Shown here: piece after piece, positions 25,269 to 37,545 of the stretch
How the letters are laid out: each line of letters opens with the position of its first letter
Position numbering within the stretch: the stretch's first letter is position 1
NCBI RefSeq assembly: GCF_000004825.1
Contig: NW_008805086.1
Coordinates: 310,001-374,000, forward strand
Direction of reading: 5' to 3'
Length of the DNA stretch: 64,000 nucleotides
Origin: Heterostelium album PN500
Lineage: Eukaryota > Evosea > Eumycetozoa > Acytosteliales > Acytosteliaceae
Notes under the pieces: generated by a model
The model's database searches: none
Told to the model about the DNA's origin: nothing
Seen by the model: only the letters and a program-made list of their open reading frames with translations
Position numbers and translations under genes: made by a program

Positions 25269-26159
25269 TATTAAAAATAACTAAGAAAAAAGAAATATAT
25301 ATTTTTATATTTTTTTAATTAATAATGATTATTTATAAGTAGAATATAAGAAATTTATTGATTTAGAATACAAAAAATATACAAAATAATGAACTCGCAC
25401 ATATTATCTCCTTCCAGATATAGATCTCATTTCAAAAGTTAAAAGTTTTTGATCTAACCTTAACCCCCATATATAAAATTACTAATTAATTAATCAATAT
25501 AAAAAAATACATATTTATTAGTGGTTTGATTGTCATTAATAACAAATTTCTATTTTAATTCGTCGAATAACACTATTGGTATTGAAACATTTTGTACTTT
25601 GAAACCTTTTATATTATTAATTTTTTTTTTACAAACAGATTATATTGTACCACAAAATAATAATAGCGAATCACTATAAAAAAATATATTATTTGATGTA
25701 TTTAACATTTTCTTTTAACTTACAAAAATTTAATAATCACTTCACTAGCACTTCTCTGTAATATTTAAACAAAAATAGTTGTGCGAATTCCCACCTCTTT
25801 AAAATAATAGTAATATTCGACTTAATTTAGTATTCTTTCACTAATTAAGATAAATAACTTCTACTATCCTATTCAACACATAATGATTATAAAATTTAAA
25901 TTAAACTCTAACATACTTATTTGTGTTATTTCATTTTATTGGTTGGGTTTTTTTGCACAGCTATTTTGGATAGCTTTTGTGTGCATTTTGCAAAAATATA
26001 TCGAGAATACCACAAAAGCTATGCATAATTTTTTCATTTTTGGGGGAGGGATAAAATGAAATTACACAATTTTGAATGATGAAGAAAGAAATGTTTCAGA
26101 GTTTTTTTTAATTAAAAAAAATGAATGAGAATTGGAAAAATAATTGATTAGTTATATTT
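25269..26159. other. Spacer between methyltransferase copies B and C
   Basis: About 890 bases of AT-rich DNA. It holds the foldback element at 25921-26069 described separately. No gene was recognised. Confidence 0.5.
25921..26069. repeat. Foldback (MITE-like) inverted repeat, about 149 bp
   Basis: Outer arms 25921-25939 and 26051-26069 are reverse complements at 18 of 19 bases (TTGTGTTATTTCATTTTAT against its complement). Inner arms 25970-25981 (ATAGCTTTTGTG) and 26011-26022 match perfectly. Between them both sides carry G-rich/C-rich tracts (GGTTGGG and GGGGGAGGG). It is a long imperfect hairpin without coding capacity. No clear target-site duplication was seen. Confidence 0.6.
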
Positions 26160-27338
26160 CTACGGTTTGTATCCAACTGCAATTACAGAATCAGCTTCAA
26201 TCGATAGGAAACCACGAACTGTACTAAAGTTATATCTACTGCTCAAATCATCTCCTTTGAGATTTTCAATGTTGTTGGTAAATCCACATTTACTAATATA
26301 ATCACTTGGTTTGTCAGTTAAAGATTTGTACTCATCTTTCAATGGCAATGGTAATAATGATGATATTATTCTGCTCATGATTCCTTTTTTTATACACAAT
26401 GTTTGAATCAACATTGATGATCCACTGGCAGAGATTGACGATATCGCTTGACACAGCATGGCGATTTCTTCGTCAGTCAAATACATGGCAAGACCTTCCA
26501 AAATCCAGACAGTCTTTTTAATCTTATCGAATCCAGTTTCTTCAAGACTTGAAATCCATTGTTTGGTTTCCAAGACATTGCTTCCTACACGATGAAGCTT
26601 TGCTTTGGAAATTGGTGGAATCACTTTGACCGCTTCATTCATAACCATCTCTTTGAATTGGAAAGTGTGTGGGAAATCAACTTCCCAAACGGTTGAACCT
26701 TCTGCAAATGGCATTCTTAGAGCACGTGTATCAAGACCTGCTCCCAAGATTACATATTGTTGAGTTGAAGGATCTTTCATGTTGTTCAGAATAAAGTCAT
26801 CTATGAATTTATTTCTGAGTGCAAGAGCTATAGTAAATAAATCCGAATAAGCTAAACTAAAACTTTGAATTGGAGTACAGTTTTCTTTTAGGTATTTCTT
26901 TGATTCTTCTACAGAAGAAATATGTAAGCCTTTCTTTGAAAAAAGAGAATTTATAAACTGATTTCTAAGAAATTGGGTTGGAATCATATTTACAAATTGT
27001 TCAAACTGATCCAAGAGAATTTCAGTTGATTCTTTTGTACAACAAAAGAAATAAGCATACCTGTTTTTAAAAAAATAGTTTTAATAGTTTATTATGATTA
27101 TGTTTTTTATAACGAATACCTACGGATCGAAAGTTACCACTTTCTCATCCAGTACATTTGAAGACCATGGTTCTTTCTTGTAGATATTCTCATAGTATGG
27201 AATCAATGATTCGTCGAGCTTCTCAGAGATCTTCAATTGTTCTTTAATGAAAGAATTGGTTGCCAAAGTTCTACCACCTGCAACCAATACTGATGTTCTT
27301 GCAACTCCTACTGTAATATTCGGTGTATCACTTTCCAT
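26160..27338 (-). CDS. Putative SAM-dependent methyltransferase, TIGR00027/LCM type (copy C)
   Basis: Two exons: 27338-27124 and 27060-26160 (371 residues). It has ARTSVLVAGGRTLATNSF, YVILGAGLDTRALRMPF and VWILEGLAMYLTDEEIAML. It shares one-residue shifts relative to A and B (exon 1 one codon shorter, exon 2 one codon longer). All three copies keep the intron at the same codon (CC|N, Pro-Tyr-Ala) followed by YFFCCTKESTEILLD. It appears intact. Confidence 0.85.
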
Positions 27339-27863
27339 ATTCTATAACTTAGAACTGATTTTAAATACAATTTAAATAACTATAAAAATTAAATAAAAAA
27401 AATTTAACTTTTTTTTATTTTATATAAATAAAATAATTACAAAGAAATTATTTGTATTTATAATTAAAGATTTCTTACTTTCCAAACAATTCTTTTGATT
27501 TGTAATAAAATTTGAGATCTAATATTAATTCCATTCAGTGACAGAGAAAAAAAAAAAAGGAATTAAACAATTAAAATTTTCAACAAAATATGTGTTAAAC
27601 AACGAATATATTTAACACCGAAAAATGTCATAGGTAGACATAATATTAGATATCTTATCTTATATTAAGTCAATTAATTGTTAGTTTATTCAATTTCATT
27701 GGTTGTAGTTTTGTAGATTAACTTATCTTTTTTATTATTAAATTAATCATATTTATTTGATTGATTGGTTGGTTGGTTGATTGGTTGATAATCGTTATGT
27801 ATGTCTATGTGTGTATTGTGTAGTGATATGTGTGTGCTATACGGTGATAAGTGAGTGATCTAA
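27339..27863. other. Spacer methyltransferase C-psmA2
   Basis: AT-rich spacer with GATTGGTT repeats near 27759-27790. No gene or regulatory site was recognised. Confidence 0.5.
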
Positions 27864-28833
27864 TTACAAATTAGCGAGGTAATCTTTTATTTCGGATGCA
27901 GATAAAATCTTAAACTTCTTATCGGCACCGACAACAGCCAACTCCATATTTGTCTCTAACAACTGTGTCTCAAAGCCTTCCTTCAAAGTGATAAGTGCAG
28001 TCTGTACAGCATCTTCAATCTCTAAATCATCACTATAACGTTTCTCCAAGAATGTCTTTGAATTAACCATATTCTTACTGTAAGATGATAATAATAATAA
28101 TGATTGTATAAATATTGTAGTTGTTAGTTAGTATTTTTATTGATATTTTTAATAGTAACAATAAACTAAACAAAACTAATCTCTTCTCCTCCCTTCTCTT
28201 CTTTTCTCTTCTCTATCAAACAAACAAATAAATAAGGTGAAGTAAATAAACTTACCCAATAGCAGTTGCTTTCCATGCGAAATAGGAACCGGATGGATCG
28301 ACTTGATAGAGGTGTGGTCCTTTGTCGTCGAAACCGGCAACCAACAGTGAGACACCGAATGGACGTACACCACCAGACTGAGTGAATTCCTGCATGATCG
28401 AGGCGATCTCACGAACCAATTGGAGTACAGGTATCTTCTCTTTGTAGAGTTTATCGTATTTCTCAGCTTCCTTTCTTGCCTTCTTTATCAAGACACGTGA
28501 ATCTGGTCCCATACCTGCATATACCAAACCAATATTCTCTGTAATCAATGCTATCTTTTGTACTGATGTAACATCTACCAATGGATGTAACTTCTTTTCA
28601 GTTACAATAACAACTCCATTCTTTGCTATAAAAATACATATACAAATAACAAATATAATTAATACAACTTGAACAATATTATAAATGATATGAAGTTAGG
28701 TTATGTTATGTATGTTACCTTTTAAACCGATAGCAGAACCACCAGCACCAGCAGCGTGTAAAGCATGTTCGATTTGTACTAATTTACCAGATGGACTGAA
28801 AGTTGTCAATGAAAATGAATAATCTGAATCCAT
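27864..28833 (-). CDS. psmA2: 20S proteasome subunit alpha type-2
   Basis: Three exons: 28833-28719, 28625-28256, 28077-27864 (232 residues; human PSMA2 has 234). The N-terminus [20 protein letters not shown] is the proteasome alpha-type signature, and [35 protein letters not shown] and [12 protein letters not shown] are alpha-2 landmarks. The protein is a structural, non-catalytic member of the outer alpha ring of the 20S core, in cytosol and nucleus. Phases are consistent and no defect is seen. Confidence 0.96.
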
Positions 28834-29208
28834 ATCTATTTATATTATGTTATTATATTATATATATTATCTACAAAAAAATTTAATTTAAAACAACAAA
28901 CTATACAATTTTAAAAATAATTAAAAAAAATAAAAAAGGGTTGATCAAATTAAAAACTTTTTTTGATGTTCAACTAAATTTTAAATTTTAAATTTTAAAC
29001 TTTAATTTTTTTTGTTTATTTTTTGTTATTCTTTTTTTTTTTTTTTTTTTGATTTATTTTTTTTATTTTTTATTTATCTACTGCTTCTTGTATTTGTTTA
29101 CTTTCTTTATCTGTAGACATTTTTAGACGTTAAATATATCATTGTTTAAATTGTTTTGAAATTTTAAAATTAAATATCATTAACTTCAATCTAAATTTGT
29201 TTATTTAA
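28834..29208. other. Spacer with a 16-codon micro-ORF (29070-29120, minus)
   Basis: AT-rich spacer containing long T runs at 29031-29050. On the minus strand an ATG at 29120 in a good A-rich context opens MSTDKESKQIQEAVDK and stops at 29070. The peptide is not low complexity, unlike its surroundings. It may be a micro-ORF, a first exon of an unrecognised gene, or chance. Confidence 0.25.
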
Positions 29209-29930
29209 TTATAAACTAGATATGTAACTCCAATCTAGATTTGTATAGTTTGATGCGGGTTCTGAAGTGATTTTTGTGATGAAACCTCTGTCGTCGTTGT
29301 CAACATATGTGTAATCATCAGGTCTAAAAATAAAATGGTTGGTTGCAAAGAGAAATAAAAATAAAGAAAAATGGATGGAGCAATGTTAGGGTATTGAAAT
29401 TGATAATAACAAGCATTGTTAATTTTTGATAATATTTACCCAATACCAGCTTGTGTATATGTATCGAAATAGAATCCACGGTCATTTTCGGATTTGTCGA
29501 TTCTGAGGATCGATTGTGAAACTTGGTAGGTATTGTAGTTCCACTTGACCGCTTGATTGTTAAAGATAACGAGGAATTGGAGTTCGGTGGAATCTAATTT
29601 GATTGCGAATTTATTGTAGGCAGAGTTGGTACCGTTGACAGTGAAGAGCAGACGGTATTGGCCGTTGAGCAACAAGAAGAGACTGGCGGTGGAGTCATCC
29701 TTTACGTCGACGTAGAATCTACGACCCTCTGGCCAAATCTGACCGAGAATACTACTGACACTAGACAATAACATAAGGATACCCGATGACTTTGGTGTGG
29801 CAGAGTTGACATCAACACCATTCGTTACAATACTGTTTACTTGCTCTGCAAGTCCATCTCCAATAGCCTTCAGTCCATCTCCAGAAAAATTTGCTTTTCT
29901 AAGATCCAATTTAGTTGAAATATTACCCAT
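29209..29930 (-). CDS. Unknown MGN-family protein 1 (putative N-myristoylated)
   Basis: Two exons: 29930-29440 and 29323-29209 (201 residues). No known family is recognised. It starts MGNISTKLDLRKANF, where Gly2 and Ser/Thr near position 5-6 fit an N-myristoylation signal. The body looks beta-rich: FYVDVKDDSTASLFLLL, YRLLFTVNGTNSAYNKFAI, QFLVIFNNQAVKWNYNTY. It is clearly a paralogue of the plus-strand gene at 30789, which aligns along its whole length. Start choice is supported by the shared MGN. Function cannot be assigned; membrane association is an inference from the N-terminus only. Confidence 0.75.
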
Positions 29931-30788
29931 ATTTATAATTTAATATTAATTATATTATATATATATATTAATTGTTATTTATTTATTTTGTTTATATATT
30001 TTAAATATTTATAAATTAAAATCAAAACAGGTCAGCTTAACAAACTTTTATTATAACTTTTTAACTTTTAATATCTAAAATAAACAATTATTATACATAT
30101 AAATAGTTGGGTAAATTTGGTGCAGGTTTGCAATCAGATGATCAATCAGGTGATCAAATCAAATCAAAAGAGAAATAGTTTTGTTGATATCGGTTGTGTA
30201 GATTCATTGCTTCGTCGAATTCGATGCAACATTCAATCATTATAAGCAAATCATATGAAATCTGATGTTGTTGTCAAAATATTGGGGTTTTTTAATGTCT
30301 GGTCAAAAACTTTAACTATATTTTTCAATTCGTTAAACTATTAATTAATTTAAAAAACACCTTTTCGTTGCATGTGGACCACACCATTTGGCTGAATTCA
30401 TTTGACTTTTTGGAAAATCAGATCTTAAACCATTTAAAAGATCCAAATTTTTGATGTTTTTAGTTTTTTTTTTGAAATGTAACCTAGCAAATTGATTACC
30501 ATTGGGCGATCACAAAACAAATCAATCAAAATATAATTATAAATGTTACCAGTTACCAACATTTCGCTGAAGAGCGAGATCTGGTGAACCAATGATATTT
30601 ATTTCTTTCTAGAATTTCACCAAATCAAACCAAACTAAATAGAATAAAAATAAAAAAAATCTGATCAAAAAGTTAATTACTTTTTTATTTATATTTATCT
30701 TTGTTTTTTTTGTTTAATCAAATCATATTTTAAAATTTAATAATCAATATTTATTTCTTATATTTATATAAATATACATAATTAAATC
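29931..30788. other. Shared upstream region of the divergent MGN pair
   Basis: 858 bases between the two divergent starts, so a shared regulatory region is possible. It contains AT-rich DNA with GATCA repeats near 30138-30166 and AAATCAAAT motifs. No defined promoter element can be claimed. Confidence 0.4.
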
Positions 30789-31382
30789 ATGGGTAATATT
30801 ATTCCAACTGCTTTAGATGTTAGAAAAGCTAGATTTCTTCAACCACAAGTAGCTACTGTAGCGACTGCTTTCGACACCAAAATCAAAGCCTACAAACAAG
30901 CAAACCAAATACCATTGAAAGCCAATGTAGTTGCCAGCTTGACAGGCATCGTCAATGCCAACAAGACTCTTCCTGCACTAGCAAAAGACAAGAGAATCAT
31001 TTTCAATGTTCAAGACGATTCACGAGGTCATCTCTTTGTAAAGTATGCAGACAAATACGAGTATTTGTTCACCATCAACGGACGTAACTCCCCACTCAAT
31101 AACTTTGCCATCCGTATAAACACCGACATCAAATTCATTTTCGTTTACAATACCAACCATGTAGTTAAGTGGTCATTCCAAACATACCCACACGATCAGA
31201 CCATCGTGAACATCAACAAGAAATTCCCCAGAACTTTCCAATGTGACGTATACAACGAAACACCCACCATAGATCTCTACCTATGGGTAGACAACGATGA
31301 AAAAGGAGTTATTACCAAACAACAACCAGCTGTACTTGCTAACTTTGTACTCGATTGGACTCATTGTCAAACTACCCATTAA
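30789..31382 (+). CDS. Unknown MGN-family protein 2 (putative N-myristoylated)
   Basis: Single exon, 197 residues. It starts MGNIIPTALDVRKARF, parallel to MGNISTKLDLRKANF in the divergent neighbour. Shared blocks include FNVQDDSRGHLFV, YEYLFTINGRNSPLNNFAI, FIFVYNTNHVVKWSFQTY and a final LDWTH against LDWSY. The intron of paralogue 1 is absent here. DNA is GC-richer than surroundings, suggesting good expression. No domain or enzyme motif is recognised. Confidence 0.78.
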   Translation: MGNIIPTALDVRKARFLQPQVATVATAFDTKIKAYKQANQIPLKANVVASLTGIVNANKTLPALAKDKRIIFNVQDDSRGHLFVKYADKYEYLFTINGRNSPLNNFAIRINTDIKFIFVYNTNHVVKWSFQTYPHDQTIVNINKKFPRTFQCDVYNETPTIDLYLWVDNDEKGVITKQQPAVLANFVLDWTHCQTTH

Positions 31383-31772
31383 AAAAAAACAATAAATAGT
31401 TACTTTTTTTTTACCAATTAAACATTATACTATTCGATTATATTTTACAATAATATTAATCTTTATCATAATTAAATTTTACAAATCACCCAATAACAAA
31501 TATAATTATTATTTTAAATATAAACTTTTTAAAAAATTGATTAAAGGTAAACTATGATAATTAAATAGTACCGTCAAATTTAAAAGAGTGTTATAATCGA
31601 TATTGGTTTTAAATTAATATTAATTTGATACATTCAATTTTAAAAATTAATATTATTTGTTTCCCGCCTTTTGGTTTGAATGATAAAAGAAAAAAAAAAA
31701 CAATATAGTTTAATTTAATTTAATTTAAATTGTAATAGAAATAACTTAATTTAATATTTTAATAGAAATAAT
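31383..31772. other. Spacer MGN2-chitinase
   Basis: Convergent 3' spacer, very AT-rich, with TTTAATTTAATTTAA repeats near 31711-31730. Nothing else was seen. Confidence 0.5.
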
Positions 31773-33516
31773 TTAATTGGTGTTGGTGAATACTTTGTAT
31801 ACAGCGTTGATGATTGAGTTTGGATTGTTGATTGGGACGTCACCAGAGTAAGTCCACATCATGATACCGTTGTAACCTCTGGTAACAACGAATGTAGCTT
31901 TGATTGTAGCAGATGCAGCATCATCGTAGGAGATGAAGAAATTTCCGGATGGGTTGTAACCGATTGGTTCCATCGAGTAGTTGGCAATTGGATTTTGAGC
32001 GGCTGGCAACAAGGTGGTACCAGCTGGCAATGGTGAACCATAGCATTCACCGGCAATGATACAACGGTAGTCAAACAAACCGGTGGAGTCAAACTCTCCA
32101 CTTGGACAACCGGTAATTGGTTGCCACAAACCGTGAGTGTTACCCATCGATTGAACGGTGACGGAACGACCGTACAATGGAATACCCAAAGCCAATTGCG
32201 ACTTGTTGAAACCGACGTTGATCCAATCGTTCATACCATCGTTACAGTCGTACTTTCCAATGGTGGCGTTGTCAATGTATGGATCGTGTGGTGAGATGTA
32301 GAGTGGAGCCAAGAAATCGGATGGATTTGGCTCGTCAAAGGCACCGTGGAAATCGTAGGCCATGACATTGGCAAAGTCAACAGCTTGTTGAACTTGAGCC
32401 CATGCACCTGGATTCAACTTGGAGACGGCTTCAATCTTGTCGATACCGGCGGAAGCGGCGAACGACAAGTAGTATTTGACGGCGGCACCAGTACGGAGTG
32501 ACTCGGATTGAGCGGCGGCATCGATGGCTTCACGGATGGCGCTGAGGAAGTTGGGGAAGTTCTTGGCGTCGGCTGGTGAACCTTCACGAACAACTGGATA
32601 TTCCCAATCGATATCGATACCATCGAAACCGGTTTGAATCAAAGCATCAGCACATTGTTTGGCAAAGTTTTGAGTGGCACTGGTGGAGGCAGCGACAGTC
32701 GAGAAGTCATTGGACAAAGTCCAACCACCGATAGACAAGTAGAGTCTCAAGTATGGGTATTGTTGCTTCAACAATGAGAGACGTGGGAGTTGTTGTGGGT
32801 CGGAATTGGTATCATACAAAACCAAGTTTCCATCCAAATCAAAGTTCAAAAAGGCATAGTTAACCTCATTGATCTTATCAATTGGCAAATCAGATGGTAA
32901 ATATGAACGTTCATACATGTCCCAATCTATTAGAAATTATAAAGAGAAAAAGGGTGGAAAACATATGAAATTATTAATAAACAAACTATAAATTTGGGTC
33001 GGTTGAAATTATCTACTTACCGGTGTAATAACCAACTACACGGTATCCTGGAGTTGGATTGTTACATGCTGATCCTTTGCAAGCACCTTCGACACCGGCG
33101 GTGATTGGGTTGGAAGCACCCTTTGGAACGACAGAGACAGAGATTGGGTTCATTCCCAATGGTTGGAGTGGTCCACCGTTGTTGGAGAATGTGTAGGTCA
33201 TCGATGAAGATTGACCGGAGGAGAGTGTGAAACCAGAGGTACCCCAGGTTACAGTGTAGATGTAGGTGACACCGTTTCCAGAGGAGGTGGAACTGATGGC
33301 AGCATTGTTGTTCCAGAGGTCACCATATGGTGTTCCAGAGATGACGGCGTTCGACTCAAAGATGAGCTTGGCCATCACGATATTACCGGAACCGGAATTC
33401 TTGATCGACAATTGATGTCCACCAACGTATGGCACGGAAAAGTCGTAACTTACCGACTGTGCATTTATCAATGCAACACATAATAAAAGTAAACAACCAA
33501 TAGTTGCTCTATACAT
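31773..33516 (-). CDS. Secreted GH18 chitinase with N-terminal carbohydrate-binding-like module
   Basis: Two exons: 33516-33021 and 32926-31773 (549 residues). The first about 19 residues are a signal peptide (MYRATIGCLLLLCVALINA|Q). Residues about 20-130 form a beta-rich Ser/Gly/Asn module with alternating hydrophobics (YDFSVPYVGGHQLSI, VTYIYTVTWG), similar in style to cellulose-binding modules of dictyostelid secreted proteins. The GH18 barrel follows with VVGYYTDWDMYERSY, LRLYLSIGGWTLS and the catalytic FDGIDIDWEYP near residue 270 (DxxDxDxE, Glu as acid), then MAYDFHG and a late MMWTYSGD. It should hydrolyse chitin-like polymers of bacteria, fungi or the amoeba's own walls. The catalytic set is complete. 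Confidence 0.93.
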
Positions 33517-35440
33517 TTTTTATTTATAAATATAATGTATATCTGTATAATAATAATTATTTGATGTGATGAGAATCAACTGAATGATCTTTCACTCTTT
33601 AAATAGAGAATTCTTTTTTTGCAGAGGACCAATTCCAAAGCTTGATTGTTTCAAAACCACACTGAGTGTGTGTGGAAATCAAACCAAATCAGGAGGAACT
33701 GTTCATTTGTTTTTTTGATATTTATGATTTTGTTGTTGATGTTTACTTTGTTATCAGCATTGTATTTATTCAATTTGAGGTGGATGGTACTGAATAACAT
33801 ACCACCCTAACCACTTCTGATTCCGATTCGAACCCATATAACTTTAAAAAAAAAAACTTTTTAATGGGCACATCAAAATTTCAAAAAAAAAAAAAAAAAA
33901 GAATCTTTTTTATAAAATTAATTTTATTTTATTTTTTTTGATTGGACTTTTGATGGGTTTGGGAGGGCTAAAAGGTTTTAGTAAATTTCATTGTTCTTCT
34001 CATTTCGAAACATTTGGTACTTTTAATTACCGATTGTTTTGGTTCCTAAAGCACATTTGCCCATTAAATTGAATCAAATAATTAATCAACAACAATGGCT
34101 CATCTGGTTACAGGCTTTGAATACCACCTAAATACCATGGTATTGAAAGAAATAAATGGGCAAAGAGAATAAAGATATTATTAACTTTTATAATGGGTGG
34201 TATTGGATAAAAAAAACACCAATAACATGTACCAACCTCATTAAAAATAGTTACAAAAGATAATGTTGTCTTACATTATCATGGTTAAAGAAAAAACCAT
34301 TATTCATGAAGTTTAAATCTTTTGAGATTTAACAACAAAAGGTAATCTGTCTTTTTCTTTTGAAAGTTCAATCCATTAAATCCATCTTTGTACGAAATTT
34401 CTTCAAATTGATCTTATTTGTTTAATAGTATTAGGATTTCCAAAAGAAAGGTTAGTGGTTTCTTTTTTAATTGTAAAGTGAATCCTAATATTAAAATAAA
34501 CAAAAAAGTAAAATAAATGAATATCAAATTATTTAACAGTATTACTTTAACAATTAATAGTTAAAAAAGAATTCAAAAAAAAAAAAGTCTGTTTCATTAA
34601 GTTCTCTTTTTATCAATTATTCATCAAGGAATGAATCATATGATTAGATTTAGATATATAAATACATAGTTAAACAGATAACTTTTATCTTTACTTTTTC
34701 AACATTAATAACGATTTCTTCACTATCTTTCTTTTATACTTAATTTCTTGTAGTTCATTAAAACTAAATAAGAATAAATCTTAATAGCTGAGAATTAATT
34801 GAAACTGAACTCAAAAATTAAAGTATTTTTCTTTAGAAACCCCAAAAATCTCCACAGCTGTTTTCTTGAAAATTGACATCAGCGACAATTCTTTAGAGAT
34901 TTGGCAACAACTAGGCCAAAGGATTTTATTCGTGCATTGAGATTGTGTCTTGAATCTCTATTTTGTAGACTATCTTTTTTTTATTTATAAAAATTATCTT
35001 TATTGTAAATATCGTATTAAAGATTTGTTTTAAGACAATTGTTAATTTAGTGGTTTCTGTTAAAGATTAAAATATGGTCGTAGGAGTATACCAATAAAGA
35101 ATCATACAAAAATAAATGGGAGCAAATATTTGCGATTTTTATATTTTTTTTATAAAATTTATTTTAAATGTTAAATAATTTCAAAAATTAAAAATTAAAG
35201 ATTACAATTTTTTTAATGGGAACTTCTTTTAAAGTTTAAACTTGTTATCTGTTTGTTTTATGTTGTTGATTAAGGGTTTACCTTACCACTAAAGCAACGG
35301 GAAATTATAAAATCCAAATTTAAATAACACACAACTTTCAACCCATCTCTCACATATGCATGTGATTTAAAAATAGTTTTATTAATATTATTGCATGTGA
35401 TTTAATTAAAGTATAGAGGAAATTTAATTTTTCGAAAAAA
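33517..35440. other. Intergenic region upstream of the chitinase
   Basis: About 1.9 kb of AT-rich DNA with poly-A tracts near 33850 and 33881-33900. Related short sequences with ACCACC/GGTGGT recur at 33798, 34124 and 34196. A lone B-box-like sequence on the minus strand (33825-33835) has no matching A-box. No gene was recognised. Confidence 0.45.
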
Positions 35441-36713
35441 ATGAACAACAACAGCATTAATAGTAATGATTTAAATAGTAGTAGTAGTAATACTTCTTCA
35501 GAGTATCAACAACAACAACAACAACTGCAACAGCAACAACAGTCTCCTTTTAGATATATTAATAATAGTAATAGTATAAGTAGTAATAATCTTTATAATA
35601 AATCAATATTTAGTAATAGTAATAATAATAATAGCAACGGTAATAATAATAACGGCAGCAACTCAATCTACAACAACAACAATAATATTAATAATAATAA
35701 TAATAATAATAATAGCATAAATGATCATCTTCATGATATGAAACGGAGTAAAAGTACTCCATTTTTAAACTTACAGCAAATGCAGTATATTCAACAGCAA
35801 CAACAACAGCAACTAATGCAGTCGTCATCTTCCTCTTCTTTACTCTCACCCAATTCATCTTCGCTCAACACCAACTATCCATATACCACCTCTTCACTAT
35901 ATAAAAGTAATCTTTACAACAGTACAAATACGACTAATAATAATAATGATAGATATAATAATAATAATGGTAAGGTTTTATTTTACTTTTATTTATTGGA
36001 GAATCAATAATTTAACTAACATTATTTATGTATAACTTTATAGATATTGTAAATAGACTTGAAAATCAAATACAACAGATCTTGAATGAGGTCGAAGAAC
36101 TGAAAAAGAAGATAAAGATAATGGAGGAACAACAAGGAAACACAAACAACTGGGGTTTAAAATATTCAAGAAGAGTTTTAATTACTTCAAATTTTTTATT
36201 AGGTAGGTAAACTAGTTATTATTATTATTATAATATTGGTTTAGCTCTTTCTTCTTTTTCTGATGGGATTATTAATAGATTGAGTTTGTTTTGTATATAT
36301 ACCTATCTATCTCGAATTATTAAACAGGAATATGGGTTAGTATCTCAAGAATTATAATGTACATTGGAAAACAAAAGAAACTTCGATTACTTCATGTGAT
36401 GGTACCGTCTTTGAATGCCACGGAGGCACGCAATCATATTTCGTTGCTACTGCTGGAGGCGATCTCCAATGCAGCGAGAAAGAGTTGGATCTTCTTCCTC
36501 TCGTCGTTCTTGCTCACCAGGAACAGTGCATGGCGTAGACAGACCGGTTTGATCCTATCGACGGTGTACTCACTGTACCTGGCGTTCATACCACAGTACC
36601 TACCTTGGACCAACTACTTCAACGTCTTTGCCAGTCTACTGTACATCACTGCAGCATGGTCTACCACGAACAATAACAACGGTAGATTTAAAGATATTCT
36701 AAAATTACTCTAG
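35441..36713 (+). CDS. Unknown Asn/Gln-rich protein with C-terminal membrane segments
   Basis: Three exons: 35441-35969, 36044-36202, 36328-36713 (357 residues, phases agree). Residues 1-175 are Asn/Ser/Gln runs. Exon 2 codes a coiled-coil-like helix (RLENQIQQILNEVEELKKK). Exon 3 codes a non-repetitive domain with likely membrane helices: SWIFFLSSFLLTRNSAWRR, TGLILSTVYSLYLAFIPQYL, YFNVFASLLYITAAW. GC-rich codons in exon 3 contrast with the AAT-rich start and suggest that the C-terminal domain is the selected part. No family is recognised. Confidence 0.7.
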
Positions 36714-37545
36714 AGATTATACTATTGTGTACATCAATCATCAACAAACCAACAAACCTCACCTTACGATCAAAACCAGAAAAAAAACAACCGAGTACTT
36801 TCTTTAAATCAAATCAAATCAATTAAAAATGTATACTTTTTGTAATTTATATAATCAAACCTGATGATCATTCGTCATTCTCTAACTACTAAAAAATAAG
36901 ATCAAACCAACATTAATATCTTTGTTGTTGAAAAAAACTGAATAATGCAGTGATTGGTTGTTAATTAACTCATAGATTTTCTCAAAAAATTAAGCTATTT
37001 AAGTTTTGGTTTTTTTTTTTGTTTTTTTAATTTTTTGATCAAATTTTTTTTTTAATAATTGGTTAATTTTTTTTGAATCAATATTATTATATATTACACA
37101 CTCTTTGTATCTCTTTCGAAAAGACATAATTTTATTAATTATCATTTATTTTTATAAATATTATTATTATTATTAATTATCATAACAAAAAAAAAAAAAA
37201 ACAAAAAACTAAAAAAATTAAATAATACATATTTTAATTAGATTGACAGGTTATTATATATAACAATAGTAATTAAATTAGTGATGATGTTTCATTGAAT
37301 TAATCATATAAATAAATTTATATAATAACTATAGCCTAATTATATAAAAACAAAAGAGAAAAGAAGAGAATAGTAGTAGAGTAGAGTAGAAAAACAAAAA
37401 CTATAATTATACAAAACAAAACAAACCATCATCATCATCATCTTTTACACCATTTCATTTTGATATTTTATTATCTATAATTGATATATAGATATATATT
37501 ATAATAAAATATTAAAAAATAAGATCTATAATACCAAACTTTATC
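36714..37545. other. Spacer upstream of ATG4
   Basis: AT-rich spacer with poly-T at about 37009-37019, poly-A at 37187-37201 and a CATCATCATCATCAT tract near 37427. No gene was recognised. Confidence 0.5.

Noticed and set aside
33813-33850. Minus-strand tRNA suggested by GGGTTCGAATC
   Set aside because: The T-loop-like sequence has no pairing T-stem (TGGG against CGGA), no A-box 30-60 bases before it and no acceptor stem.
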